The notes beneath the pieces are model-generated. The model was not told where the DNA came from. It searched no databases and worked only from the letters and a program-made list of their open reading frames with translations. DNA of 9,209 nt from contig DMCY01000080.1 in NCBI GenBank assembly GCA_003451675.1, forward strand, positions 1 through 9,209, written 5' to 3'. Positions 1-6,228 of this stretch are shown here, piece after piece. Position numbers and translations under genes: made by a program. The stretch's first letter is position 1; each line of letters opens with the position of its first letter. This stretch comes from Candidatus Atribacteria bacterium (lineage in GTDB: Bacteria > Atribacterota > JS1 > SB-45 > 34-128).

Positions 1-11
1 AGATGTTCATC

Positions 12-27
12 TACTCGACATCGAGTA
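12..27. repeat. Inverted repeat, 7-bp arms
   Basis: TACTCGA (12-18) and TCGAGTA (21-27) are perfect reverse complements separated by CA. There is no T-run after it, so it is not a typical terminator. The word ATCGAGTAT at 20-28 returns at 3632-3640, just after the metalloprotease gene, so it belongs to vocabulary shared by the gaps. Confidence 0.6.
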
Positions 28-40
28 TCGCGTTTGTTTC

Positions 41-76
41 CCCCTCGCCCCAACCCTCTCCCTCCAAGGGGAAAGG
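41..76. repeat. C-rich imperfect palindrome
   Basis: A pyrimidine tract rich in CCC and CTC words is followed by AAGGGGAAAGG. CCTCTCCC (55-62) can pair imperfectly with GGGGAAAGG (68-76) around a short loop. The base composition is strikingly unlike the A+T-rich surroundings. The pattern resembles C-rich palindromic interspersed repeats (CCCTCTCCC...GGGGAGAGGG type) that I recall from many environmental genomes; that link is from memory and untested. Confidence 0.45.
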
Positions 77-134
77 AATAAAGATTCTGCATCTTTTAAT
101 TCATTCCATACGCTATTTAATATTCTTTCTTCTT

Positions 135-158
135 CTTAATTAAATAACCAAGTAACCA
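135..158 (-). repeat. 8-bp repeat array, family A, reverse orientation
   Basis: Read on the minus strand this gives TGGTTACT, TGGTTATT, TAATTAAG: three 8-bp units of the same pattern as the arrays at 3646-3685 and 6955-6978. Each of the three arrays ends in a TTAAG cap followed by purine-rich sequence. The minus-strand leader plus first unit, TATACATCTGGTTA (153-166), matches 3638-3651 at 13 of 14 bases, so this is a related copy in opposite orientation. Confidence 0.6.
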
Positions 159-192
159 GATGTATATACGCTCTACGCTACACGCTAGTTTG

Positions 193-216
193 CACGAGAT
201 ACGATTCACGAGATAC
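193..216. repeat. Duplicated 10-mer CACGAGATAC
   Basis: CACGAGATAC occurs at 193-202 and again at 207-216, start-to-start distance 14 bp. TATCTCGTG at 273-281 is an inverted 9-bp copy. The function is unknown; it fits the general pattern of short degenerate repeats in these gaps. Confidence 0.5.
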
Positions 217-292
217 TAGATACGTATTTAGCCTCTGAATTCTTCTTCTCTCTTATTTTCTTTACTAAATACTATCTCGTGTTTATTTGTGT

Positions 293-298
293 TATAAT
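293..298 (+). promoter_or_regulatory. Putative -10 box of the tRNA nucleotidyltransferase gene
   Basis: A perfect TATAAT lies here. At the expected 16-18 bp upstream there is no good TTGACA-like -35 element. If it is used, transcription would begin near 305, at or just after the upstream ATG (304) and about 29 bases before the TTG at 334. This supports the TTG as the real start. In such A+T-rich DNA a chance TATAAT is possible. Confidence 0.45.
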
Positions 299-320
299 TT
301 TAAATGAATAAATCTAAAAA

Positions 321-326
321 AGAGGG
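321..326 (+). promoter_or_regulatory. Ribosome binding site choosing the TTG start at 334
   Basis: AGAGGG ends 7 bases before TTG 334-336, a normal Shine-Dalgarno spacing. The ATG at 304 has no purine-rich site in front of it; its upstream sequence is TTATAATTTTAA. Confidence 0.55.
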
Positions 327-333
327 TAATCAG

Positions 334-2973
334 TTGAAAGTAATTATAAGTCATCAAAGCACTGATTTTGATTCTTTGGCTGCCATGATCGCAGCCAAAA
401 AAATATATAAAGACGCTCTTTTAGTATTTACCGGAGCTGTGGAGAAAAATGTAAGAAAGTTTATCTCCATATATGGAGAGCTGATAGAAATAACTCCTCT
501 TAAGAAAATTAAAATAGAAGAAATTACTAAATTGATAATAGTTGATACTAGAATAAAAAGACGAATTGGCCCATTTGCTAATGTAATAAATAAGAGAGAT
601 TTGGAAATTCATATCTATGATCACCATCCCTCCACTGCGGATGATATTAAAGGGGATATTAATGTAATAGAAGAAGTAGGAGCTACTACTACTATAATAT
701 TAAAAAAAATAAGGAAAATGAATTTAGAAATTAGCCCTATCGAAGCAACCCTGTTTGCCCTGGGGATTTATGAAGACACTGGCTCTCTTACTTTTTCAAC
801 TACTACGATTGATGATATAAATAGCATTTCTTATTTGTTTGACAAAGGAATAAAATTAAAAGTTGTAGCAAATTTTATAAATATTGGCCTGAGCATAGCT
901 CAAAAAAAATTATTAAATAAATTACTACTTTCTTCTAAAGAAATATTTTGCAAGGGTGTGCGCATTAATATGGCTAAGGCAGAAGTAAAAAATTATACAG
1001 AAGGGCTGGCTCTTCTCACTCATAAGTTAATAGAAATAGAAAATAGTGATGTTTTTTTTACTATAGTAAAGATGGTAGACCGAATATATATAGTTGGAAG
1101 AAGTAGAACAAATTCTGTTGACGTAGATGAAATTCTAAAAGAATTAGGAGGGGGAGGTCACTTTCAGGCAGCTTCGGCAGTAGTAAAAGATTTATCCCTT
1201 GATGAATTAGAGAAAAAACTTATCAGGATCTTAAAAAGAAAAATAAGGGTGGGAATTGTAGCGAAAGATATTATGTCTTCACCGGTTAAGACCGTTAATC
1301 CTTCAGCTTCTATCGAAGAAACAAAAAAAATATTATTAAGATACGGACATAACGGGATTCCGGTAATAGAAGAGGGGGAGCTAAAGGGAATTATAACAAT
1401 GCAGGAAGTAAATAGGGCTAAACAGCATGGGTTTGGGAAAGAATTTGTAAGTAAATTTATGTCTGATCAGGTAGTTAGCGTAAAATTAAATACCCCCTTG
1501 ACTGAAATTCAAGAATTAATGATAAATTACGATATTGGGAGAATATTAGTTATTAACCAAGAAAATAGATTGGCAGGGATTATTACCAGAACTGATTTAA
1601 TAAGAAATTTATATGGAGAGGGTCATATTCCTAAAAGATCATTTTCAACTTATGTTGAGACCAGTAGGAAGATGGAGAGAAAGAAGCAAATAGAATTAAT
1701 AGAGAAGATATTTCCCAAAAGAGTTAAAAATATTCTAAGTAAAATCGGAGAGATAGGTGATAGATTGAATTTTCCAGTTTTTATGGTGGGTGGAATTTTA
1801 AGAGACTTCTTTTTAGGGATTAAGAATTATGATCTTGACATCGTAGTTGAAGGAGAAGGAATAAAATTTGCCCGAGAGTTAAGCAGAGACTTGGGAGGAA
1901 GAATTAAAAGCCACGAAAAATTTGGAACCGCAATAGTAATTTTAACGGATGGTTTTAAAATAGATGTAGCAACTGCTCGACGAGAATTTTATGAATACCC
2001 CGCAGCCTTTCCCAAGGTTGAGCTAAGTTCAATTAAAAAAGATTTATACAGAAGAGATTTTACTATAAATGCCATGGCTATCCAGTTGAACCAAAAATAT
2101 TTTGGAAAATTAATCGACTTTTTTGGTGGGCAGAAAGATTTGCGCACAGGGATAATCAGGGTTTTATATAATTTAAGTTTTGTTGAAGATCCGGCCCGCA
2201 TTATACGAGCAATAAGATTTGAACAGAGATATAATTTTAAAATGGATAGAGCAACAGAAGGTTTTCTTAAAAAAGCAATTGATGATAAATTACTCTCCAG
2301 ATTAAGAAAGAAAAGAATTACTGAAGAATTAATTCTGATATTGAAAGAAGAAAATCCGCTAAAATCTTTAAAAAGAATGGAAGAATTAGGGGCTTTGAAG
2401 TATATTCTTCCGGATGTTGAATTAAATGAAGAAACAATTAAAAGATTAAATAAGGTAAAAGATAATTATAATTTTTGGAAACGCAATATACCTGATGAAA
2501 AAATAGAACTGTGGGTGATATATTTTTGCTGTTTAATTAAAAATTTAGAAAAAAGTCAAATACAGAAAATTTCTAAAAAGCTAATATTTAAGCAAAAATC
2601 TTTATACAAAATAAATTATTGTTACTCAAATTTAGAAAAAGTCAAAAAATTTATATTGCAAAAAAATAAAATATCACCGAGCATTATTTATTTAAAATTA
2701 AGTGGTTTGCCTAATGAAGTTTTATTTTTAGCTATGATGGAAAGCAATGATGATATTGTAAAAGAAAGGATAGTTAATTATTTAAGAAAATATAAAAAAG
2801 AAAGTTTATATATTTCAGGAAAGGAACTAAAAGAACTGCAGGTAAAACCTGGACCAATCTATTCGCAGATTTTAAATAAACTACTTTGTGCCCAGTTGAA
2901 TGGAGAAGTAAAAAATAAAAGAGATGAAATTAGGTTCGTAAAAAATGTTCTAAAGGAAAGGAATAAGATATAG
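334..2973 (+). CDS. Long tRNA nucleotidyltransferase (DHH-CBS-poly(A) polymerase family)
   Basis: This enzyme adds CMP and/or AMP to the 3' end of tRNA to build or repair the CCA tail. Numbering from the ATG at 304 (889 aa), it has a DHH phosphoesterase domain at about 12-180 with SHQSTDFDS, DTR at 81-83, DHH at 106-108 and EDTG; a DHHA1 domain with GGGGH at 282-286; two CBS domains at about 320-370 and 386-436; then a class II nucleotidyltransferase head with GGILRD (496-501), the metal-binding pair D510/D512, RRD (583-585) and EDPAR (628-632), followed by a helical RNA-binding tail. The region between motif A and RRD looks full-length, which fits A- or CCA-addition better than CC-only addition; this is inference. 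In Aquifex the work is split between CC- and A-adding enzymes, so a partner elsewhere is possible. The TTG at 334 (879 aa) is preferred because it has a ribosome site and begins exactly at the DHH domain. Confidence 0.9.
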   Translation: MKVIISHQSTDFDSLAAMIAAKKIYKDALLVFTGAVEKNVRKFISIYGELIEITPLKKIKIEEITKLIIVDTRIKRRIGPFANVINKRDLEIHIYDHHPSTADDIKGDINVIEEVGATTTIILKKIRKMNLEISPIEATLFALGIYEDTGSLTFSTTTIDDINSISYLFDKGIKLKVVANFINIGLSIAQKKLLNKLLLSSKEIFCKGVRINMAKAEVKNYTEGLALLTHKLIEIENSDVFFTIVKMVDRIYIVGRSRTNSVDVDEILKELGGGGHFQAASAVVKDLSLDELEKKLIRILKRKIRVGIVAKDIMSSPVKTVNPSASIEETKKILLRYGHNGIPVIEEGELKGIITMQEVNRAKQHGFGKEFVSKFMSDQVVSVKLNTPLTEIQELMINYDIGRILVINQENRLAGIITRTDLIRNLYGEGHIPKRSFSTYVETSRKMERKKQIELIEKIFPKRVKNILSKIGEIGDRLNFPVFMVGGILRDFFLGIKNYDLDIVVEGEGIKFARELSRDLGGRIKSHEKFGTAIVILTDGFKIDVATARREFYEYPAAFPKVELSSIKKDLYRRDFTINAMAIQLNQKYFGKLIDFFGGQKDLRTGIIRVLYNLSFVEDPARIIRAIRFEQRYNFKMDRATEGFLKKAIDDKLLSRLRKKRITEELILILKEENPLKSLKRMEELGALKYILPDVELNEETIKRLNKVKDNYNFWKRNIPDEKIELWVIYFCCLIKNLEKSQIQKISKKLIFKQKSLYKINYCYSNLEKVKKFILQKNKISPSIIYLKLSGLPNEVLFLAMMESNDDIVKERIVNYLRKYKKESLYISGKELKELQVKPGPIYSQILNKLLCAQLNGEVKNKRDEIRFVKNVLKERNKI

Positions 2974-2977
2974 AAAA

Positions 2978-3625
2978 ATGTTAGACAATATATTCGAAAT
3001 TGCCTGGAGCATACCAGCTGTTTTAATCGCCATTACTTTTCATGAGTATTGTCATGGTAGGATGGCTTATAAATTGGGTGATCCGACAGCAGCAGAAGCG
3101 GGAAGACTTACCTTGAATCCTTTGGCTCATCTTGACCCTATAGGAACTTTAATGTTGCTTTTATTCCGATTTGGGTGGGCAAAACCGGTCCCGGTAAATT
3201 TTAATAGATTGAATCATCCTAAAAGAGATATGATATATGTTTCATTGGCTGGACCTATTGCCAATATAGTAATTGCAGTAATATTTGCCCTTATATTAAG
3301 GTTAAGTTATTATCTTATCGGGCAAATTAGCATGGCACAAAGCAGCTCTTTTTTTAATTTATTGGTAGCTATGCTAAGAGGGTGGTTAATATTTCTACAG
3401 ACAGGTGTAATGATAAATTTAGCACTAGCCATATTTAATTTGATTCCTGTTCCGCCTTTAGATGGATCTAAGATACTGCTGGGTCTTTTGCCTTATTCTC
3501 AGGCCTACAGGTATGCTAAGTTAGAATCTTATGGGCCAATTCTCTTATTAATTCTGGTATTAAGTGGTATAATTGGAAAAGTGTTATTTCCTATTGTATT
3601 TTTTTTGTTTCGTTTGTTAGTTTAA
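2978..3625 (+). CDS. Site-2 protease family membrane metalloprotease (M50)
   Basis: A 215-residue, very hydrophobic protein. The zinc motif HEYCH (H22, E23, H26) sits in the first membrane segment and the third ligand is expected at D162 in the NLIPVPPLDG motif (154-163). Further hydrophobic segments lie near 50-64, 87-108, 128-160 and 186-215. This is the short, PDZ-less branch of the site-2 protease family found widely in bacteria; its substrate is usually unknown and cannot be told here. The gene starts 4 bases after the tRNA nucleotidyltransferase stop, so the two are probably cotranscribed. An AAAGGAAAGGA stretch lies inside the upstream gene but about 15 bases from the ATG, longer than usual, so coupled translation is likely. 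No terminator hairpin with a T-run follows. Confidence 0.88.
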   Translation: MLDNIFEIAWSIPAVLIAITFHEYCHGRMAYKLGDPTAAEAGRLTLNPLAHLDPIGTLMLLLFRFGWAKPVPVNFNRLNHPKRDMIYVSLAGPIANIVIAVIFALILRLSYYLIGQISMAQSSSFFNLLVAMLRGWLIFLQTGVMINLALAIFNLIPVPPLDGSKILLGLLPYSQAYRYAKLESYGPILLLILVLSGIIGKVLFPIVFFLFRLLV

Positions 3626-3645
3626 ATTTGTATCGAGTATACATT

Positions 3646-3685
3646 TGGTTATATGGTTAGTTGGTTACCTGGTTAGCTAGTTAAG
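3646..3685 (+). repeat. 8-bp repeat array, family A
   Basis: Five consecutive degenerate 8-bp units: TGGTTATA, TGGTTAGT, TGGTTACC, TGGTTAGC, TAGTTAAG. It lies 20 bases after the stop of the metalloprotease gene. The last unit carries the TTAAG cap seen in the other copies at 135-158 (reverse) and 6955-6978. Confidence 0.75.
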
Positions 3686-3878
3686 AAAATAGAAGACAGA
3701 ATACGAGAGCCAAATTCGTATTGCGTGTAAAATATAGTAATGAGTAACAAGATTAAATTTCAGAAATCATAAAAACAGATACTTATTACACCTTACACCC
3801 CTTGTAAGTTTTTAGTAAACTAAATAATCTTGTATTTTGTATTTATACTAACGATTAATACACTAATGACTAATCTAA

Positions 3879-3910
3879 TTGGTAAATTGGTCAATTGGCG
3901 AATCGGTGAA
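3879..3910 (+). repeat. 8-bp repeat array, family B
   Basis: Four consecutive 8-bp units: TTGGTAAA, TTGGTCAA, TTGGCGAA, TCGGTGAA. A related longer array lies at 7323-7378 before cmk. Both are placed just upstream of a gene start. Confidence 0.7.
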
Positions 3911-3944
3911 TTAACAGATAACATATTTTAATAATAAAATTAAG

Positions 3945-3951
3945 AGAGGAG
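3945..3951 (+). promoter_or_regulatory. Ribosome binding site of trpS
   Basis: AGAGGAG ends 8 bases before the ATG at 3960. The in-frame GTG at 3951 overlaps this site and therefore cannot be the start. Confidence 0.8.
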
Positions 3952-3959
3952 TGTTTCAA

Positions 3960-4946
3960 ATGGCAGGAATAATTTTTAGCGGAATGCGACCTACCGGCAA
4001 ATTACACTTAGGAAATTACTTAGGAGCTTTGGAAAATTGGGTAAAACTTCAGGAAGAATACAAGTGTTTTTTTGGAGTCGTAGATTTACACGCTCTAACT
4101 ACCGGCTACGACAAAACTGAAGATTTAAAAGAAAACATTAAGGAAATGCTTATAGATTGGCTTAGCGCAGGCATTGACCCCAAAAGAAGTACTGTATTAA
4201 TACAATCTTATATCCCGGAACATGCAGAATTACATCTACTTTTATCCATGATTACTCCTTTGCCCTGGTTAGAAAGAAATCCGGTATTAAAAGAACAGGT
4301 ACGAGATTTAGGATTGAAAGACAATATTGGTTATGGTCTTTTGGGATATCCGGTTCTAATGGCTTCAGATATATTGATCTACAAAGCAAATGCCGTACCG
4401 GTGGGGGAAGATCAAGTACACCACATAGAATTAACTCGCGAAATAGCCCGGAGATTTAATAATCTTTATAAGAATGTTTTCCCTTTGCCCCAGGTAAAAT
4501 TAACCAGGATTCCCCGTGTGCCGGGAACTGACGGAAAGAGAATGAGTAAAACTCTGGGGAATACTATTTCCATATCCGATTCGCCGGAAAAAATTGAAGA
4601 AAAAGTGAAGACAATGATAACTGATACCCAAAAAATAAGGTTAAATGATCCGGGACATCCAGATATTTGTGTTGTGTTTACTTATCAGGAGATGTTTAAT
4701 CCGGATCAATCTGAAGAAATATCTGCCGGATGTAAATCAGGAAAATTAGGGTGTGTAGAATGTAAAAATAGATTGGCTCAGGCCTTAATAAATAAGTTTG
4801 ATAGTTTCAGAGAAAAAAGAAAATATTATGAAAAAAATCCGAAAATAATTAAAGAAATTGTAATCGAAGGGAGTAAAAAGGCGAAGCAAGTTGCTAAACA
4901 GACCCTCGATGAAGCAAAGAAAGCCATGAATTTGGATTATGAGTAA
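3960..4946 (+). CDS. trpS: Tryptophanyl-tRNA synthetase with predicted 4Fe-4S cluster
   Basis: This class I synthetase charges tRNA-Trp with tryptophan in the cytoplasm. It is 328 aa from the ATG, the usual bacterial length. The HIGH-type signature is KLHLG (14-18) within PTGKLHLGNYLG; the KMSKS-type loop is KRMSKT (193-198). The middle region VGEDQVHHIELTR (148-160) is typical of TrpRS. Near the C-terminus are C237, C258, C265 and C268, spaced C-x20-C-x6-C-x2-C. Thermotoga maritima TrpRS binds a 4Fe-4S cluster through a C-x22-C-x6-C-x2-C motif, as I recall it, so this protein probably does too (inference). The start is the ATG at 3960 rather than the GTG at 3951, because the ribosome site AGAGGAG covers the GTG. 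The stop overlaps scpA by 8 bases. Confidence 0.95.
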   Translation: MAGIIFSGMRPTGKLHLGNYLGALENWVKLQEEYKCFFGVVDLHALTTGYDKTEDLKENIKEMLIDWLSAGIDPKRSTVLIQSYIPEHAELHLLLSMITPLPWLERNPVLKEQVRDLGLKDNIGYGLLGYPVLMASDILIYKANAVPVGEDQVHHIELTREIARRFNNLYKNVFPLPQVKLTRIPRVPGTDGKRMSKTLGNTISISDSPEKIEEKVKTMITDTQKIRLNDPGHPDICVVFTYQEMFNPDQSEEISAGCKSGKLGCVECKNRLAQALINKFDSFREKRKYYEKNPKIIKEIVIEGSKKAKQVAKQTLDEAKKAMNLDYE

Positions 4947-5736
4947 TAAAACTATAGACTTTAAAATAAAGACTAATGATTTAGATAGCTCAGCAGACGA
5001 ATTATTGAAAAATGTAAAAGAAGGTATCGTAGATATTGAACAGGTACCTATTACTGAAATAATAGATCAGTATTTAAAATATGTTATTCAAAACAAGAGT
5101 ACTATTGACCTGAGCATTGCCGGCAAAACTATAGCTAAAATAGCGGTAATATTGAAAATAAAATCAGAAAATCTTCTTCCTAAATTGGGAGCCAAAAGCT
5201 GTGAAGAGGAAGATGATGAATACAATGATTTTATGATTTCAAAAGAAAAAGAAGCATATCTTCAGGAATATGACAAATTTCAAAAAGTGGTTGAATATTT
5301 AAAGGAAAGAGAAGGTACCCAAAATAATATCTATTTTCCGGCGATAGAAAACAACGATAAAGAAGGTAGTGTAGAAATTCAGAAAGTTGATTTAGCAGAC
5401 CTTTTAAATTCTTTGGAAAAAGTATTACAGAATACAAAGAAAGAAGACTATATGCCCTTTAAAAAAAGGACTTTTACTACCGCTTCCAAGATGAAGGAAA
5501 TAATTAATCTGTTGAAGGGCAGTAAAGAAGGATTGTCTTTTGATTATTTCATGGAAAGGGCTCAGAGTAAGTTAGAAATTATTGTTATTTTTCTTGCCTT
5601 GTTAGAACTTATATATTTAAGAAAAATAAGATGCTATCAGAACAAAAACTTTGATAGGATAATGTTCAATCTGAAAGGAGATGCTTTAAAGTTAAAGAAG
5701 AATCAAGAAACAATACAAGATGGAGCAATATTATAG
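4939..5736 (+). CDS. scpA: Segregation and condensation protein A (kleisin)
   Basis: ScpA bridges the SMC heads and binds ScpB in the bacterial condensin complex that organises and segregates the chromosome. The family signature is at about residues 21-46: ELLKNVKEG followed by VDIEQVPITEIIDQYL, and the helix IAKIAVILKIKSENLLP (67-83) continues it. The usual FEGPLDLLL opening is degenerate here (LDSSADELL), so the SMC-neck-binding N-terminus is divergent. The middle is acidic and lysine-rich, as expected of the kleisin linker, and the last about 80 residues (FDYFMERAQSKLEIIVIFLALLELIYLR and on, split by region 198-245) form the winged-helix domain that caps the other SMC head. Length 265 aa is normal. 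It overlaps trpS by 8 bases and lacks a clear ribosome site of its own, so translation is probably coupled to trpS. scpB follows directly. Confidence 0.88.
   Translation: MSNKTIDFKIKTNDLDSSADELLKNVKEGIVDIEQVPITEIIDQYLKYVIQNKSTIDLSIAGKTIAKIAVILKIKSENLLPKLGAKSCEEEDDEYNDFMISKEKEAYLQEYDKFQKVVEYLKEREGTQNNIYFPAIENNDKEGSVEIQKVDLADLLNSLEKVLQNTKKEDYMPFKKRTFTTASKMKEIINLLKGSKEGLSFDYFMERAQSKLEIIVIFLALLELIYLRKIRCYQNKNFDRIMFNLKGDALKLKKNQETIQDGAIL
5722..5725 (+). promoter_or_regulatory. Ribosome binding site favouring a non-standard scpB start
   Basis: GGAG lies 4 bases before ATT 5730-5732 and 7 bases before ATA 5733-5735. The 7-base spacing fits ATA better, while ATT is the better documented rare start codon (infC, pcnB). 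The site is inside the end of scpA. Confidence 0.4.
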
Positions 5737-6227
5737 AATGCTTATTACTGGTATATAATAATCCATTAACCCTTGACAAGATAAAAGAGATTACCGGTCT
5801 TGAGAAAAGAAGAAGTAGATCGATTATTAATGAATTAATCTCAAAATATGAAGATGATGATAGACCATTTAGAATATATGAAATTGCCGGTGGGTATAAA
5901 CTGGGTACCAAGCCCCAATACTCTGTCTGGGTAAAAAAAATCTTAGAGAATAAAAAAAAGCATCAAATTTCTAAAGCAGCCCTGGAAACACTGGCTATTA
6001 TTGCCTACAATCAACCAGTAACCCGTTTGGAAATTGAAAAGATAAGGGGAGTGAGTTGCTCAGGGGTCTTATTTAATTTACTAAAGCATAAATTTGTAAA
6101 AATTAGCGGGAGAAAGAAAGCACCTGGGAATCCTTTGCTTTACAAAGTTACGGACTTTTTTTTAATGCATTTCGGCTTAAAAAAGATTAACGATCTTCCC
6201 AAACTAAGCGAAATCGGGATTAAATAA
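5730..6227 (+). CDS. scpB: Segregation and condensation protein B, non-standard start
   Basis: ScpB is the winged-helix partner that binds ScpA in the SMC complex. Reading the frame upstream of the obvious C-terminal half recovers the full protein: IIECLLLVYNNPLTLDKIKE (first winged helix), then YEIAGGYKLGTKP, ALETLAIIAYNQPVTRLEIE, IRGVSCSGVLFNLL and the closing LYKVTDFFLMHFGL, all in family order. From ATT 5730 it is 165 aa, slightly short of the usual 170-200. The frame is open from 5658, yet contains no ATG, GTG or TTG until TTG 6027, deep inside the second domain; an N-terminus there would lose more than half the protein. The likely start is ATT 5730 or ATA 5733, the latter overlapping the scpA stop as ATAG. 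A one-base sequence error near 5738-5741, where an ATG lies in another frame, is the alternative. rluB begins one base after the stop. Confidence 0.85.
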   Translation: MIECLLLVYNNPLTLDKIKEITGLEKRRSRSIINELISKYEDDDRPFRIYEIAGGYKLGTKPQYSVWVKKILENKKKHQISKAALETLAIIAYNQPVTRLEIEKIRGVSCSGVLFNLLKHKFVKISGRKKAPGNPLLYKVTDFFLMHFGLKKINDLPKLSEIGIK

Positions 6228-6228
6228 T

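Larger units (their letters stand above)
1..333. other. Gene-free leader region with small repeats
   Basis: No open reading frame here resembles a protein, and no tail of an upstream gene is seen. The stretch holds an inverted repeat near the left edge (12-27), a C-rich imperfect hairpin (54-76), a reverse-oriented copy of an 8-bp repeat family (135-158), a duplicated 10-mer (193-202 and 207-216) with an inverted partial copy at 273-281, and a TATAAT box at 293-298. Words built on TACG, ATACG and CACG recur, as they do in the two other gene-free gaps. No tRNA or riboswitch fold was recognised. Confidence 0.7.
3626..3959. other. Gene-free gap between the protease gene and trpS
   Basis: About 330 bases without a credible gene. 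It starts with a family A array of 8-bp units (3646-3685), continues with TACG-type words including an inverted pair AATACGA (3700-3706) and TCGTATT (3716-3722), and ends with a family B array (3879-3910) about 50 bases before trpS. A TATACT at 3844-3849 could be a -10 box but has no convincing -35 partner. I looked for a tryptophan T-box leader, expected in many Firmicutes before trpS, and saw neither the conserved T-box sequence nor a terminator stem. Confidence 0.6.

Noticed and set aside
304..333. ATG 304 as start of the tRNA nucleotidyltransferase
   Set aside because: No ribosome site before it, it coincides with the predicted transcript start, and the extra ten residues are outside the DHH domain. 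It remains possible.
421..627. Minus-strand open frames inside the nucleotidyltransferase, and similar ones at 1989-2201, 5231-5437 and 5666-5911
   Set aside because: They are shadows of strongly conserved plus-strand genes, with low-complexity products and no family resemblance.
3951..3959. GTG 3951 as start of trpS
   Set aside because: It overlaps the Shine-Dalgarno AGAGGAG, which is ideally spaced for ATG 3960.
3626..3959. Tryptophan T-box or other riboswitch before trpS
   Set aside because: No T-box consensus, specifier stem or terminator was found; the gap is mainly repeats.
5680..5740. Programmed -1 frameshift making a ScpA-ScpB fusion
   Set aside because: The ScpB frame is -1 to scpA, but no convincing slippery heptamer with a downstream structure is seen; a rare start codon with GGAG is simpler.
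6027..6227. A separate 66-residue gene starting at TTG 6027
   Set aside because: It is the C-terminal part of ScpB; the same frame upstream encodes the rest of ScpB.
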